The notes under the pieces: model-generated
Databases searched by the model: none
Seen by the model: the letters and a program-made list of their open reading frames with translations, nothing else
What the model was told of the DNA's origin: nothing
Part shown: positions 42,400 to 56,235 of the stretch, piece after piece
How positions within the stretch are numbered: position 1 is the stretch's first letter
Layout: every line of letters begins with the position of its first letter
Program-made: the position numbers and the translations under genes
Assembly (NCBI RefSeq): GCF_003293695.1
Contig: NZ_CP029556.1
Span: forward strand, 1,188,001-1,252,000
Direction: 5' to 3'
Length of the DNA: 64,000 nucleotides
From: Lysobacter oculi
GTDB lineage: Bacteria; Pseudomonadota; Gammaproteobacteria; Xanthomonadales; Xanthomonadaceae

Positions 42400-43166
42400 G
42401 GCTGGCCGAACCCCTGCACCCAGCTCGCCACCTGTTCCAGCGCCTGGTAACGGGTGAGGTCGACCTTGATCGGCGTGACCGAGATGGCGCCACGGCGGAT
42501 GGCATCGAAATCGGTGCCGGGGCCGGCGTCCTGCTCGGGGCCGGCCGGGCCGATCCAGTAGAACGCGCGGCCACGCGGATCGGGCGCGGCGATGCAGCTT
42601 TCGGCGCGATGCCGGTTGCCGAGCCGCGTCGCTTCGAACGCGGTGACATCGCCCCAATCGATATCGGGCACGTTGACGTTGAGGATGGTGTCGGCCGGCA
42701 GCGGATCGCGCGCCAGGCGATCGACGATCTGCACCGCGGCGCGCGCAGCGGTCTCGAAATGCTGCGGGTCGTGGTCGCGGCTGACCAGCGACACCGCCAC
42801 CGCCGGCAACCCGAGGAAGCGCCCTTCCATCGCCGCCGAGACCGTGCCGGAATAGATCACGTCATCGCCCAGGTTGGCGGCGTTGTTGATGCCGGAGACC
42901 ACCATGTCCGGCTCCTGGCGGCCTTCGAACATGCCGGTCAGCGCCAGGTGCACGCAGTCGGTGGGCGTGCCGTGGACGCGCCAGGTGTCGGCGTCCATCT
43001 GCACCACGCGGATCGGCATGTCGAGGGTGAGCGAGTTGCTGGCGCCGCTGCGGTCGCGGTCGGGGGCGACCACCGCGACCTCGTGCCCCGCCGCGCGCAG
43101 TTCGCGGGCCAGGATGCGGATGCCGGGCGCGTCCACGCCGTCGTCGTTGCTCACCAGAATGCGCAT
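42396..43166 (-). CDS. surE: 5'/3'-nucleotidase SurE
   Basis: 256 residues. Metal-dependent phosphatase of nucleoside monophosphates. The N-terminus has [16 protein letters not shown] with the metal-binding DD pair, followed by [26 protein letters not shown], and [27 protein letters not shown]. The ATG at 43166 is the family start. It is divergent from smr across 61 bp and leads surE-pcm-yqaA-nlpD. Confidence 0.96.
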   Translation of the reverse strand: MRILVSNDDGVDAPGIRILARELRAAGHEVAVVAPDRDRSGASNSLTLDMPIRVVQMDADTWRVHGTPTDCVHLALTGMFEGRQEPDMVVSGINNAANLGDDVIYSGTVSAAMEGRFLGLPAVAVSLVSRDHDPQHFETAARAAVQIVDRLARDPLPADTILNVNVPDIDWGDVTAFEATRLGNRHRAESCIAAPDPRGRAFYWIGPAGPEQDAGPGTDFDAIRRGAISVTPIKVDLTRYQALEQVASWVQGFGQP

Positions 43167-43227
43167 GCGGGTCCTCGTTGCGGAGCGGTCATGATACCGG
43201 AGCCCCTTCCCCGCTAAAGTTCCCGGC

Positions 43228-43785
43228 ATGCCCCGCACGCCTGAAAATTCCGATCCGCCGGTCGATGACGATGCCGCGCTGTTCCGCGCCGCCATCGGCG
43301 ACGTGCGCGAGCTGGAAGCCCGGCCGGAGCCCCCGTCGAAACCCAAGCCCCGCCCGCGGGCGGCGATGGCCGAGCGCGACGAGCAGGACGCCCGCGACAG
43401 CTTCCGCCTCGCCCTCGACGAACACCTGCTCGGCGCCGGCGACGCGCTCAGCTACCGGCGCGACGAAATCCCGCCGCGCGTGCTCAAACGCCTGGCGCGC
43501 GGTGAATACGCCGCCCGCGACGAACTGGACCTGCACGGCATCGACGCGAAAACGGCCGAGAACTGGCTGCGCGAATTCCTCCGCCACGCGCTGGCCGAGG
43601 ACCTGGGCTGCGTACGCATCATCCACGGCAAGGGCCGCTATTCCGCCGAAGGCGTGCCGGTGCTGAAGAACATGGTGGACCGCATGCTGCGCCATCGCGC
43701 CGACGTGCTGGCCTTCCACTCCGCGCCCGCGGCGCAGGGCGGGACCGGCGCGGTGCTGGTATTGCTGTCGAAGAAAACGCGCTGA
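43228..43785 (+). CDS. Smr domain endonuclease-like protein
   Basis: 185 residues. An N-terminal charged region ([28 protein letters not shown]) is followed by a C-terminal Smr domain with the motifs [12 protein letters not shown] and [11 protein letters not shown]. Stand-alone Smr proteins are nicking endonucleases, some acting in ribosome rescue (SmrB-like). It is the only plus-strand gene in the 40-50 kb block, dividing the truD and surE runs, and ends 1 bp from the truD stop. Confidence 0.9.
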   Translation: MPRTPENSDPPVDDDAALFRAAIGDVRELEARPEPPSKPKPRPRAAMAERDEQDARDSFRLALDEHLLGAGDALSYRRDEIPPRVLKRLARGEYAARDELDLHGIDAKTAENWLREFLRHALAEDLGCVRIIHGKGRYSAEGVPVLKNMVDRMLRHRADVLAFHSAPAAQGGTGAVLVLLSKKTR

Positions 43786-43786
43786 C

Positions 43787-44818
43787 TCAGGCCGCGTTGG
43801 CGATTTCGCCCAGCTCGCGCATCACCACCGTGGCGTAGGCACCGGGCGGCAGCGCGAACGACAGCTGCAACGCGCCGTCGGCCAGCCACTGCCATTCCAG
43901 GCCGCGCACCGGCAGGCGCAGGCTGCGGCGTTCCTGCTTCATGCCGGCGGCCTCCAGCCCGTCGCACAGCGCTTGATGGGATTGGGCGATGCCGGTCTCC
44001 AGCGCGTGGATCGCGCCCGCCGTGCGCGGTTCTCCACGCCCCCACATCGGCCCGGTCGGGTGGATGTCGAAGCCGGCGATGCGCGCGCCGATGGCGTCAT
44101 CGATCTCCACCGGCCCGAATACGCTCTGGCTGCCGTCGAGCATGAAGACGTCGCCTTCGGTCGCGACATCCCAGTCCCCACGCGCCACGCGTTGCGCCAG
44201 CGCCGCATTGAAGATTTCCGAACGGGCGGCGGAGAGCAGCAGCGAGCGCTCCTCGCGGCGCACGCGCTTGCCGGCGAACATCGCCAGCGCCTGAGCGACA
44301 TTGCCGCCGCCGTGGCCGAAACGCTGCTCGCCGAAATAGTTGGGCACGCCACGCGCGGCGATGGCCTGCAGGCGTGCGTCCACACCGTCACGGTCGCCTT
44401 CGACCTCGCGCAACGCCAGCACAAACCGGTTGCCGGCCAGCGCGCCACGCGGCAGCTTGCGGCTGTGCCAAGCCGAGGCGATGACCTTGAGGTCGTCAGA
44501 GGCAAGTGTGTCGATGTCGGGCGCGATCTTCTTCGGCAACCAGACCGAGAAGCGCTGGCGGGTCACCGCATGGCGATCCTTCAGCCCCGCGTAGCCGATG
44601 GCCGATTCCGCCACGCCTGCCCACTGCGCGATGCGCCGCGCCGCGAACGCGGTGTTCATGCCGCGCTTCTCGATGGTCAGCAGCAGGTGTTCGCCGGCGC
44701 CGCTGGCGTCGAAGGCGTCGATCTCGTCAACGCGGAAATCCTCCGGCGCCACCCGTGCGCGTGCGCGGATCAGCGGCGCGCCATGTGCGCGCGGCTGTTC
44801 GGCGATCGACTCGCTCAT
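43787..44818 (-). CDS. truD: tRNA pseudouridine(13) synthase TruD
   Basis: 343 residues. Makes pseudouridine 13 in tRNA-Glu. Seen: [34 protein letters not shown], the catalytic Asp in [27 protein letters not shown], and GPMWGRGEP. The ATG at 44818 overlaps the ispF stop by 4 bp. It is the last gene of the pyrG-to-truD run, converging on smr. Confidence 0.95.
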   Translation of the reverse strand: MSESIAEQPRAHGAPLIRARARVAPEDFRVDEIDAFDASGAGEHLLLTIEKRGMNTAFAARRIAQWAGVAESAIGYAGLKDRHAVTRQRFSVWLPKKIAPDIDTLASDDLKVIASAWHSRKLPRGALAGNRFVLALREVEGDRDGVDARLQAIAARGVPNYFGEQRFGHGGGNVAQALAMFAGKRVRREERSLLLSAARSEIFNAALAQRVARGDWDVATEGDVFMLDGSQSVFGPVEIDDAIGARIAGFDIHPTGPMWGRGEPRTAGAIHALETGIAQSHQALCDGLEAAGMKQERRSLRLPVRGLEWQWLADGALQLSFALPPGAYATVVMRELGEIANAA

Positions 44819-45315
44819 GCGCCGACCAGCAGGCACACCGCCTGCGCGGCGATGCCTTCGCCCCGGCCGGTGAAGCCGAGTTTCTCGCTGGTGGTCGCCT
44901 TGACGCTGACCGCCTCCACATCGACACCCAGTGCCGCCGCCAGCGTCTCGCGCATCGCCTGGGCGTGCGGGCCGACTTTCGGTGACTCGCAGACCACGGT
45001 GATGTCGCAGTTGCCGACCCGCCAGCCGCGCTCGGCCAGCAGGTGCTTGCAGTGATGGAGGAAGTCGATGCTGGCCGCATCCTTCCAGCGCATGTCGCTG
45101 GGCGGGAAGTGCTGGCCGATGTCACCCAGCGCCAGCGCGCCGAGCATGGCGTCGCAGAGCGCGTGGATGGCCACGTCGCCATCGCTATGCGCTACCACGC
45201 CACGCCCATGCGGCACGCGCACGCCACCGAGCATGACGTGGTCGCCTTCTCCGAAGGCATGCACATCGAAGCCCTGCCCGATGCGGATGCGCGGCGCGCC
45301 GGTCTGTTCGCTCAT
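44815..45315 (-). CDS. ispF: 2-C-methyl-D-erythritol 2,4-cyclodiphosphate synthase
   Basis: 166 residues. Fifth step of the MEP isoprenoid pathway. Metal-binding [17 protein letters not shown] at the N-terminus, [33 protein letters not shown], and the C-terminal [22 protein letters not shown]. The start overlaps the ispD stop by 4 bp (ATGA) and the end overlaps truD, so ispD-ispF-truD form a tightly coupled chain. Confidence 0.97.
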   Translation of the reverse strand: MSEQTGAPRIRIGQGFDVHAFGEGDHVMLGGVRVPHGRGVVAHSDGDVAIHALCDAMLGALALGDIGQHFPPSDMRWKDAASIDFLHHCKHLLAERGWRVGNCDITVVCESPKVGPHAQAMRETLAAALGVDVEAVSVKATTSEKLGFTGRGEGIAAQAVCLLVGA

Positions 45316-46007
45316 CGTCTGGCCACCATGAATTCGAAGCGCGCCAGGTCGGCGGGCGTGGTGATCTTGAAATTGTCCTCGCTGCCTTCGACCAGGCGTG
45401 CGTGGACGCCGACGCGCTCCATCGCCATCGCCTCGTCGGTGACCTCGATGCCGTGATTCGCCGCATCAGCCAGCGCATCGGCCAGCGCACGGCGCGGGAA
45501 GGCCTGCGGAGTGAACGCGCGCCACAGCCGTTCGCGCGGCTCGGTGGCCGCGATGTCGCCGGCGGCATCGGCGCGCTTCAGTGTGTCGCGCACCGGCGCG
45601 GCGAGGATCGCGCCCTGCGGATGCACGGCGAGCGCATCGACCAGCGCATCGATATCGCGATGCGACAGATTGGGACGCGCGGCATCGTGGACCAGCACCG
45701 CATCGTCCTCGCCCACTTCGACCGGCAAGGCGGCCAGCGCGTTCGCCACCGACGCGGCGCGGCTGTCACCGCCGATGCAGGTCAGTACCGGCTTGCCGTG
45801 CAGGCTGGATTCGCCCGCAGCGCAATGCGCGTCGCCTGCGGATACCGCCACCATCGCGCCGGCGATGCGCGGATGCGACAGCAGCGCGTCGAGCGTGTGC
45901 ATCAGCACCGTCCTGCCCGCCACTTCAAGGTATTGCTTGGGGATGTCGCCGCCGAAACGCGCACCGCGACCGGCCGCCGGGATCACGCACCAGTGCGCGC
46001 GACTCAC
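45312..46007 (-). CDS. ispD: 2-C-methyl-D-erythritol 4-phosphate cytidylyltransferase
   Basis: 231 residues. CTP-dependent third step of the MEP pathway. Seen: the nucleotide-binding [29 protein letters not shown], and [11 protein letters not shown]...[14 protein letters not shown]. The start is a GTG at 46007 that overlaps the ftsB stop (GTGA), giving the family-typical short N-terminus [12 protein letters not shown]. It adjoins ispF in the usual order. Confidence 0.95.
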   Translation of the reverse strand: MSRAHWCVIPAAGRGARFGGDIPKQYLEVAGRTVLMHTLDALLSHPRIAGAMVAVSAGDAHCAAGESSLHGKPVLTCIGGDSRAASVANALAALPVEVGEDDAVLVHDAARPNLSHRDIDALVDALAVHPQGAILAAPVRDTLKRADAAGDIAATEPRERLWRAFTPQAFPRRALADALADAANHGIEVTDEAMAMERVGVHARLVEGSEDNFKITTPADLARFEFMVARR

Positions 46008-46345
46008 TCTTCCGGCGCCTCGGACGGCGCGGGTTCCGCCGGCCTGCGGTCATCGACCACGCGGTAGAAGGTTTCGCCCGGCTTGATCAGGCCGAATTCG
46101 TCGCGCGCGCGTTCCTCGATGGCCGCACCGCCGGAGGACGGATCCTTGAGATCACGCACTTCCGCGGCAAGCGCATCGTTGCGCTCGCCGAGTTCGCCAT
46201 TGGTCGCCTTCTGTTTGGCGACCTGCTCCGCCAGCGCATCGACTTCGCGCTGCCCGCCCACGCCGAACCACAGCCGGTATTGCAGCCAGCCCAGCAGGGC
46301 CAGCAGCACCAGCGCGACCAGCAAGAGCGGGCGCGGTCCGCGCAT
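46004..46345 (-). CDS. ftsB: Cell division protein FtsB
   Basis: 113 residues. One N-terminal membrane helix ([23 protein letters not shown]) and a leucine-zipper coiled coil ([34 protein letters not shown]), then the family's [22 protein letters not shown]. It forms the periplasmic FtsQLB complex that activates septal synthesis. The Pro/Glu/Ala-rich C-terminus ([12 protein letters not shown]) is longer than in E. coli. It starts 3 bp after the eno stop. Confidence 0.93.
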   Translation of the reverse strand: MRGPRPLLLVALVLLALLGWLQYRLWFGVGGQREVDALAEQVAKQKATNGELGERNDALAAEVRDLKDPSSGGAAIEERARDEFGLIKPGETFYRVVDDRRPAEPAPSEAPEE

Positions 46346-46348
46346 CCG

Positions 46349-50197
<3,849 letters not shown>

Positions 50198-50222
50198 CTA
50201 CCGGCCGGGGGGCCCAAACGCG

Positions 50223-50246
50223 AACGCCCCGCGGCTGCGGGGCGTT
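50223..50246 (-). terminator. Terminator between the small secreted protein gene and pyrG
   Basis: AACGCCCCGC, loop of four, GCGGGGCGTT. The T-run after it on the minus strand is short (CGCGTTT), so it may be weak. It is almost the same hairpin as the one at 18119-18140. Confidence 0.6.
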
Positions 50247-50270
50247 GCGATGGGGCGCGGTCCGGCCCGG

Positions 50271-50534
50271 TCAGCGGACCGGCTTTTCCTCTTCTTCCTC
50301 GCGGTCGTCGCCGGTGCGCGAGGCCTTGCGCTCGGCGCGGCGCTGCTTGGCGGCCTCGGTGTCGGCGCGCTTGCGGGCGTCGGCCTCGGCCTTGGCGCGA
50401 TCGGCGCTGCCATCCTTGTGCGACTGCTCGGTGGCGTCGGCCCTGGCGGCGTCCTTCTGCTGGGCGACGGCGGTGCCGGCGACCATCAACGCGGCGGCGG
50501 CACCGGCCAGCCAGATCATCGTGCGGAATTTCAT
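50271..50534 (-). CDS. Small secreted charged protein, function unknown
   Basis: 87 residues. A clear Sec signal peptide (MKFRTMIWLAGAAAALMVAGTAVA, cleavage after AVA) is followed by a highly charged, Ala/Lys/Arg/Glu-rich mature part (AKAEADARKRADTEAAKQRRAERKASRTGDDREEEEEKPVR), probably helical or disordered. I do not recognise a family. The ATG at 50534 has a strong GGAGG site, which supports expression. It is divergent from parE across 89 bp and has a terminator after it. Confidence 0.7.
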   Translation of the reverse strand: MKFRTMIWLAGAAAALMVAGTAVAQQKDAARADATEQSHKDGSADRAKAEADARKRADTEAAKQRRAERKASRTGDDREEEEEKPVR

Positions 50535-50623
50535 GTTTGCCTCCTGGTCCCGTCTCGTCCGGGGGGACAGGCGCACCTTAATCTGCGGCGCCTGAATACC
50601 GGCTGGTGCGTAAAATGCCTGCG

Positions 50624-52513
50624 ATGAACACACGTTACAACGCCGCCGACATCGAAGTCCTCTCCGGCCTGGACCCGGTCAAACGCCGCCCCGGCATGTA
50701 CACCGACACCAGCCGGCCCAACCATCTGGCGCAGGAAGTCATCGACAACGCGGTGGACGAGGCCCTGGCCGGCCACGCCAGCCGCATCGACGTCACCCTG
50801 TATGCCGACGGCAGCTGCGAGGTCGCCGACGACGGCCGCGGCATGCCGGTCGACATCCACCCGGAAGAAGGCATCCCCGGCGTCGAGCTGATCCTCACCC
50901 GGCTGCATGCCGGCGGCAAGTTCAGCAACCGCAACTACACGTTCTCCGGCGGCCTGCACGGCGTCGGCGTCAGCGTGGTCAACGCGCTGTCGAGCCGCGT
51001 GGACGTCTTCATCAAGCGCGACGGCAACGAGTACCGGATGGGCTTCGCGCATGGCGACCGCACCTCGCCGCTGGAAATCGTCGGCAATGTAGGGAAGAAG
51101 AACACCGGCACCCGCCTGCGTTTCTGGCCGGAACCGGGCTATTTCGACACCCCGAAATTCGCCCTGCGCGCGCTCAAGCACCTGCTGCGCGCCAAGGCCG
51201 TGCTCTGCCCGGGCCTGACCGTCACCCTGTTCGACGAGGCCAGCGGCGAACGCGCCGAGTGGTTCTACCAAGACGGCCTGCGTGACTACCTCAAGGGCGA
51301 ACTGGCCCAGACCGAGGCGCTGCCGCCGGAGCTGTTCGTCGGCCAGCTGAAGAAGGACACCGAGATCGTCGACTGGGCGGTGGCCTGGATTCCCGACGGC
51401 GAACTGGTGCAGGAGAGCTACGTCAACCTGATCCCGACCGCGCAGCACGGCACCCACGTCAACGGCCTGCGCTCCGGCCTGACCAACGCGCTGCGCGAGT
51501 TCTGCGACTTCCGCAACCTGCTGCCGCGCGGCGTGAAGCTGGCGCCCGAGGACGTCTGGGACCGCGTCGCCTTCGTGCTCAGCCTGAAGATGCAGGAGCC
51601 GCAGTTCTCCGGGCAGACCAAGGAGCGCCTGAGTTCGCGGCAGGCGGCCGGTTTCATCGAATCCGCCGCGCACGATGCTTTCTCGCTCTGGCTCAACACG
51701 CATACCGAATTCGGCGAGAAGATCGCCCAGCTCGCCATTGAACGCGCCTCAGCCCGCCTCAAGACCGAGAAGCAGATCGTCCGCAAGAAGGTGACGCAGG
51801 GCCCGGCCCTGCCCGGCAAGCTGGCCGACTGCATTTCGCAGGACCTGTCGCGCACCGAGCTGTTCCTGGTCGAAGGTGATTCCGCCGGCGGCAGCGCCAA
51901 GCAGGCGCGCGACAAGGACTTCCAGGCGATCCTCCCGCTGCGCGGCAAGATCCTCAATACCTGGGAAGTGGGCAGCGGCCAGGTGCTGGCGTCGACCGAA
52001 GTGCATGATCTGGCCGTCGCCATCGGCTGCGACCCGGGCAAGGACGATCTCTCCGGCCTGCGCTACGGCAAGGTGGTGATCCTGGCCGACGCCGACAGCG
52101 ACGGCCTGCACATCGCGACCCTGCTCACCGCCCTCTTCCTCAAGCATTTCCCGTCGCTGGTCGCCGCCGGCCACGTGTTCGTGGCGATGCCGCCGCTGTT
52201 CCGTGTCGATGTCGGCAAGCAGGTGTTCTACGCGCTGGACGAGGAAGAAAAGCGCCTGCTGCTGGAGAAGATCGAGCGCGAAAAGATGAAGGGCGCGCTC
52301 GCGATCACCCGCTTCAAGGGGCTGGGCGAGATGAATCCGCAGCAGCTTCGCGAATCCACCATCCATCCCGATACGCGCCGCCTGGTGCAGCTGACCAACG
52401 AGGACGATGGCGAAACCCGCGGCCTGATGGACATGCTGCTGGCGAAGAAGCGCGCTTCCGACCGCAAGGCATGGCTGGAGCAGAAGGGCGACCTGGCCAC
52501 GCTGGAAGTCTGA
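50624..52513 (+). CDS. parE: DNA topoisomerase IV subunit B
   Basis: 629 residues. GHKL ATPase (AQEVIDNAVDEALAGHASRI, DDGRGMPVDIH, SGGLHGVGVSVVNALS), transducer domain, and the TOPRIM metal site EGDSAGGSAKQ ... LADADSDGLHIATLL. The C-terminal tail RFKGLGEMNPQQLRESTI is shared with GyrB, but the length (no ~170-residue GyrB insert) and the N-terminus NTRYNAADIEVLSGLDPVKRRPGMY indicate ParE. It decatenates daughter chromosomes with ParC, which is not in the window. I chose the ATG at 50624; a GTG at 50606 is also in frame. Confidence 0.96.
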   Translation: MNTRYNAADIEVLSGLDPVKRRPGMYTDTSRPNHLAQEVIDNAVDEALAGHASRIDVTLYADGSCEVADDGRGMPVDIHPEEGIPGVELILTRLHAGGKFSNRNYTFSGGLHGVGVSVVNALSSRVDVFIKRDGNEYRMGFAHGDRTSPLEIVGNVGKKNTGTRLRFWPEPGYFDTPKFALRALKHLLRAKAVLCPGLTVTLFDEASGERAEWFYQDGLRDYLKGELAQTEALPPELFVGQLKKDTEIVDWAVAWIPDGELVQESYVNLIPTAQHGTHVNGLRSGLTNALREFCDFRNLLPRGVKLAPEDVWDRVAFVLSLKMQEPQFSGQTKERLSSRQAAGFIESAAHDAFSLWLNTHTEFGEKIAQLAIERASARLKTEKQIVRKKVTQGPALPGKLADCISQDLSRTELFLVEGDSAGGSAKQARDKDFQAILPLRGKILNTWEVGSGQVLASTEVHDLAVAIGCDPGKDDLSGLRYGKVVILADADSDGLHIATLLTALFLKHFPSLVAAGHVFVAMPPLFRVDVGKQVFYALDEEEKRLLLEKIEREKMKGALAITRFKGLGEMNPQQLRESTIHPDTRRLVQLTNEDDGETRGLMDMLLAKKRASDRKAWLEQKGDLATLEV

Positions 52514-52556
52514 GCGCCGCAGCCCTCAGACCGGGCGCCCAAACCGGGCGCCGTGT

Positions 52557-53336
52557 TCACCCCGCCAACGCCGCCTCGATCATCGCGGCGATCACCGGCT
52601 GCAGGCGTGCGGCCTTGGCGTCATCCCAACGCGCCGCGTCTTCGTCCATGTAGCAGCGCTGGCTGATCTCCAGCTGGATCGCTTCCACGCCGTCATCGGG
52701 CCGGCCGTAATGGCGGGTGATGTGGCCGCCCTTGAAGCGTCCGTTGGCGACGAAGCCGTAATCGTCCTGCCCGGCCAGCACCGCTTCGATGCGCGCCTGC
52801 GTATCCGGCCGGCAGCTGGCGCCGTTGGCGGTGCCGAGGTTGAGGTCGGGCAGCCGGCCTTCGAACAGGAACGGCAGCTCGCCCTTGATCGAATGCGCCT
52901 CCCACAGCAGCACGCGGCCATGCTCGGCACGCAGGCGAGCGATCTCGTCGCGCAGCGCCTCGTGGTACGGGCGCCAGTAGGTGTCGACGCGCTGGCGGAC
53001 TTCGGCTTCGTCCGGTTCGCGGCCGGGCTGGTAGACCGCCTCGCCCGTGAACTGCACCAGCGGGCACAGGCCGGTGGTGTTCTGGCCGGGATAGAGCGAG
53101 ATGTCATCCTCGCCGCGGTTGAGGTCGATGACGTAGCGCGAATAACGCGGCACCAGCATCGACGCGCCCATCCCGCGGGCAAAGGCGTACAGGCGTGCGA
53201 TGTACCAGTCGGTGTCGGGCGCGGTGAGTGCGCTCGACACCAGCCGGCCGGCGATTCCATCGGGAATCAGGCTGCCGTCGTGCGGCGCGCTGATCAGCAG
53301 CGGCGTGGTGCCGCGATGCAGGCTGTAAGTGTCCAT
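52557..53336 (-). CDS. hutG: N-formylglutamate amidohydrolase
   Basis: 259 residues. The family hydrolyses N-formylglutamate to glutamate and formate in histidine degradation. Seen: LLISAPHDGSLIPDGI, DTDWYIARLYAFARGMGASML, RYVIDLNRG, LLWEAHSIKGELPFLFEGRLPDLNLGT, and GGHITRHYGRPDDGVEAIQLEISQRCYM. No other hut genes are in the window, so the pathway role is inferred from family alone. It is convergent with parE across a 43-bp spacer containing a repeated GGGCGCC element. Confidence 0.9.
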   Translation of the reverse strand: MDTYSLHRGTTPLLISAPHDGSLIPDGIAGRLVSSALTAPDTDWYIARLYAFARGMGASMLVPRYSRYVIDLNRGEDDISLYPGQNTTGLCPLVQFTGEAVYQPGREPDEAEVRQRVDTYWRPYHEALRDEIARLRAEHGRVLLWEAHSIKGELPFLFEGRLPDLNLGTANGASCRPDTQARIEAVLAGQDDYGFVANGRFKGGHITRHYGRPDDGVEAIQLEISQRCYMDEDAARWDDAKAARLQPVIAAMIEAALAG

Positions 53337-53374
53337 GCCGCCAGTCTAGCGCCGGCGACATGGACGGCTCGCGC

Positions 53375-53572
53375 TCAGGCGGCGCGGCAGGTATTGATGC
53401 CGAACAGGCGGTAAAGGCCGCAGAAACGGAACAGGCCGGTGGCGATAGCGACGAGGCCGGCGACCAGCGCCACGTATTTCCACGGCGCGGCGACGACGAA
53501 GAACAGCGCGACCAGTACCAGGCCGAGCACGATGCGGATGATGCGGTCGGTCGAACCCACGTTGGCTTGCAT
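53375..53572 (-). CDS. DUF2892 (YgaP-type) inner membrane protein
   Basis: 65 residues: NVGSTDRIIRIVLGLVLVALFFVVAAPWKYVALVAGLVAIATGLFRFCGLYRLFGINTCRAA. This is the complete DUF2892 domain, with two membrane helices and the conserved C-terminal FCGLYRLFGINTC. In YgaP the same module follows a rhodanese domain; here it stands alone. A GAGGAG site precedes the ATG. Function unknown. Confidence 0.85.
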   Translation of the reverse strand: MQANVGSTDRIIRIVLGLVLVALFFVVAAPWKYVALVAGLVAIATGLFRFCGLYRLFGINTCRAA

Positions 53573-53623
53573 GGCACGCTCCTCTGGATGGCGGATGCGG
53601 CCACCATGCGCCCGCCGGCGGGC

Positions 53624-54982
53624 TCAGATCAAGACCAGTTCCTCGGCGCTGGTCGGGTGGATGGCGAGCGTGTCGTGCAGGTCGCGGCGGGTCATGCCCA
53701 TCCGCATCGCCACCGCGAAGCCCTGCAGGATCTCGTCGCTGCCCGGGCCGACCATGTGCAGGCCGACGACTTTTTCCTCCGGGCCCACGCAGACCAGCTT
53801 GTACAGGAAGCGCCGGTGGCCGTCGGAGAGCGACTGCAGCATCGGGCGGAAGTCGGCGCGATAGACCTTGACCGCATCGCCATGCGCCTCGCGCGCGTCG
53901 GCTTCGGACAGGCCCACGGTCGCCAGCGGCGGATGCGTGAACACCACGGTCGGCAGCTGCGAGACATCGACCCGTGCATCGGCCTGGCCGCCGTACAGGC
54001 GATCCATCAGGCGCCGGGCGGCGGCGATTGCCATCGGCGTCAACGCCGGCTGCGGGGTGACATCGCCCACCGCGAAGACATCGCTACGCGAGGTCGCCTG
54101 CCATTCGTCGATCACCACCTGCCCGCGTGCATTGCAGGCGATGCCGGCTTCCTGCAGCCCCAGCCCTGCGGTATTGGGCCCGCGCCCGGTCGCGAACAGC
54201 ACATGGTCGAACGGCCCGTGCGCGACATCGCCCAAGGTCATCACGCGGATGTCGCCGGGCGTGCCTTCCAGCGCCGCCACCTTGCAGTCGAAGTGAAGGG
54301 TGATGCCATCCTCGGCGAAGGCTTCGGCCAGCTTGCCGGTGACCTCGTCGTCGAAGGCCTGCAGCAGGTGGCCGTGCCGCGCGAACAGCTCGACGTGGCT
54401 GCCGAGCGCATGCAGCACGCTGGCCAGTTCCACGCCGATGTAGCCCGCGCCGATGATCGCCACGCGCTTCGGCGGCGAGGTCATGGCGAAGAAGTCATCG
54501 GACACGCCACCGAGTTCGGCGCCGGGGATATCCGGCCGGATCGGGTGCCCGCCGGTGGCGAGCAGGATGCGTCCGGCACGCAGCAGGCCATCGTCCGTGC
54601 GCACTTCGCCGGGCTGCGCGGTGAGCGCCCCACGTTGCGCGATCACGGTGACGCCGCCTGCTTCCAGCTTGCGGCGATAGGACGCGTGGATGTTGTCGAT
54701 GTAGGCCGCGCGGTGCCGCAGCAGCACGTTCCAGTCCAGCGGCGTGTCGTCCGGCACGGCGAAACCGAGCGCGCGCGCCGCCGCCAGCTGTTCGCCGGCA
54801 TCGGCCGCCAGCCACATCGCCTTCTTCGGCACGCAGCCGGCGTTGACGCAGGTGCCGCCGAGTGCGTCGGGCTCCAGCAGCGCGACCTTCGCGCCATGGC
54901 TGGCCGCGCGGAACGCACCGCCCAGCCCGCCGCTGCCGCCACCGATGACGATCAGGTCGAAGTCGCGGTCGTGACGGGTCAT
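53624..54982 (-). CDS. gor: Glutathione-disulfide reductase
   Basis: 452 residues. NADPH-dependent flavoenzyme that keeps glutathione reduced. The FAD motif is DLIVIGGGSGGLGGAFRAA, the redox disulfide GGTCVNAGCVPKKAMW, the NAD(P)-binding motif RVAIIGAGYIGVELASVLHALG with Arg in ARHGHLL, and the C-terminal catalytic His in LAIHPTSAEELV. It overlaps the upstream dadA-like gene by 4 bp. The partner GST (15.2 kb) is distant. Confidence 0.93.
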   Translation of the reverse strand: MTRHDRDFDLIVIGGGSGGLGGAFRAASHGAKVALLEPDALGGTCVNAGCVPKKAMWLAADAGEQLAAARALGFAVPDDTPLDWNVLLRHRAAYIDNIHASYRRKLEAGGVTVIAQRGALTAQPGEVRTDDGLLRAGRILLATGGHPIRPDIPGAELGGVSDDFFAMTSPPKRVAIIGAGYIGVELASVLHALGSHVELFARHGHLLQAFDDEVTGKLAEAFAEDGITLHFDCKVAALEGTPGDIRVMTLGDVAHGPFDHVLFATGRGPNTAGLGLQEAGIACNARGQVVIDEWQATSRSDVFAVGDVTPQPALTPMAIAAARRLMDRLYGGQADARVDVSQLPTVVFTHPPLATVGLSEADAREAHGDAVKVYRADFRPMLQSLSDGHRRFLYKLVCVGPEEKVVGLHMVGPGSDEILQGFAVAMRMGMTRRDLHDTLAIHPTSAEELVLI

Positions 54983-56235
54983 TCAAACCTCCCGGGGTCG
55001 AACGGTGCGGGGTCGATCGCGGGCGCGCGGCCGGTCATCAGGTCGGCCAGCATCTGCCCGGTGCCGGCGCTCATCCCCATCCCCATCATCCCGTGGCCCG
55101 TCGCCAGCCAACCATGCGCACGACCGGGGATGCGCCCGATCAGCGGCACGTCGTCGAGCGACATCGGCCGCCAGCCGAACCAGCGTTCGCGTACCACCGG
55201 GCCGACCGGATGGTGCAGGAATTCGGCGGCGCCGCGTTCAAGCGCAGCCAGGCGGCGCTCGTTGAGGCGGTCGTCGTAACCGGAAAATTCCATGGTGCTG
55301 CCGAGCCGGTAACCGCTTCCCCATGCGGTCACGCAGACCGAGCGGTCACGCAGGATCAGCGGGCGCTTGGGCACCAGCAGCGGCGCATCATAGGTGATCG
55401 AATAGCCCTTGCCGGGCTGGATGATGCCGCGCAGCCAGCGCGCGCCCACCGCGTCCGCCAGCCGCGGCGACCACGCGCCGGCGGCCAGCACGAATTCATC
55501 ACATCGCACAGCCCCCTGCGTCGTATGCGCGAAGCAGCCTGCGCCGTCTTCCTCCACGCCGGTCAGCGCGCATTGCTCGGTGATCTCGCCGCCGCGCGCC
55601 CGCACCACGCCGGCGAGCGCGCGCACGTAGGCGTCGGGACGGAACATGGCGTCGCCGGTGAAACGCATCGCAGCGACGACACCCGGCTTGACCGCCGGTT
55701 CCTGGCGCTCGTAGCGGCTGCCATCGATCATGTCGATGTCGATGCCGAGTTCACGCAGCAGCGGGATTTCGTGCTGTTCCTCGTCGAACATCTGTTGCGA
55801 GCGGAACACATAGTCCTCGCCGCTTTCGAAGAACTCGCAGGCCAGCCCGTGCTGCCCCACCCAGTCCTGCACGCGCTGGCGCGAATCCTGCAGCAGTGCG
55901 TACTTGGCGAAGGCGCTGCGGCGCCAGTCGCGCGCGTTGCAGCGCAGCCCGAAGCGCAACAGCCACTGCCACAGGCGCAGGTCCATGCGCGGGTGGACAT
56001 ATAAAGGCGCATCCGGCGTCCACATCCAGCGCAAGGCCTTGGCCACCGTGCCCGGCGCGGCCAGCGGCGGCGCGTGGCTGGGGGTCAGCGTGCCGCAGTT
56101 GCCGTGCGAGGCCCCGCCGCCGATGCGCCCCGCATCGATGACCCGGACCTGGCGGCCCGCTTCCAGCAGGGCCAGCGCGGTGGACAGGCCGATGACCCCG
56201 CCGCCCGCGATCAGAACTTCAGACTTGGCATCCAT
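54979..56235 (-). CDS. FAD-dependent oxidoreductase, D-amino-acid dehydrogenase-like
   Basis: 418 residues of the DAO/DadA fold. FAD-binding EVLIAGGGVIGLSTALALLEAGRQVRVIDAG, then GASHGNCGTLTPSHAPPLAAPG, as in DadA small subunits, and the C-terminal FGWRPMSLDDVPLIGRIPGRAHGWLATGHGMMGMGMSAGTGQMLADLMTGR. DadA deaminates D-amino acids into the respiratory chain, but family members also act on proline derivatives, so the substrate is open. The ATG at 56235 directly precedes the FAD motif. Co-translated with gor (4-bp overlap). Confidence 0.85.
   Translation of the reverse strand: MDAKSEVLIAGGGVIGLSTALALLEAGRQVRVIDAGRIGGGASHGNCGTLTPSHAPPLAAPGTVAKALRWMWTPDAPLYVHPRMDLRLWQWLLRFGLRCNARDWRRSAFAKYALLQDSRQRVQDWVGQHGLACEFFESGEDYVFRSQQMFDEEQHEIPLLRELGIDIDMIDGSRYERQEPAVKPGVVAAMRFTGDAMFRPDAYVRALAGVVRARGGEITEQCALTGVEEDGAGCFAHTTQGAVRCDEFVLAAGAWSPRLADAVGARWLRGIIQPGKGYSITYDAPLLVPKRPLILRDRSVCVTAWGSGYRLGSTMEFSGYDDRLNERRLAALERGAAEFLHHPVGPVVRERWFGWRPMSLDDVPLIGRIPGRAHGWLATGHGMMGMGMSAGTGQMLADLMTGRAPAIDPAPFDPGRFE

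Noticed and set aside
50624..52513. Annotation of this gene as gyrB
   Set aside because: It lacks the GyrB-specific insert, is only 629 residues, and its N-terminus matches ParE.
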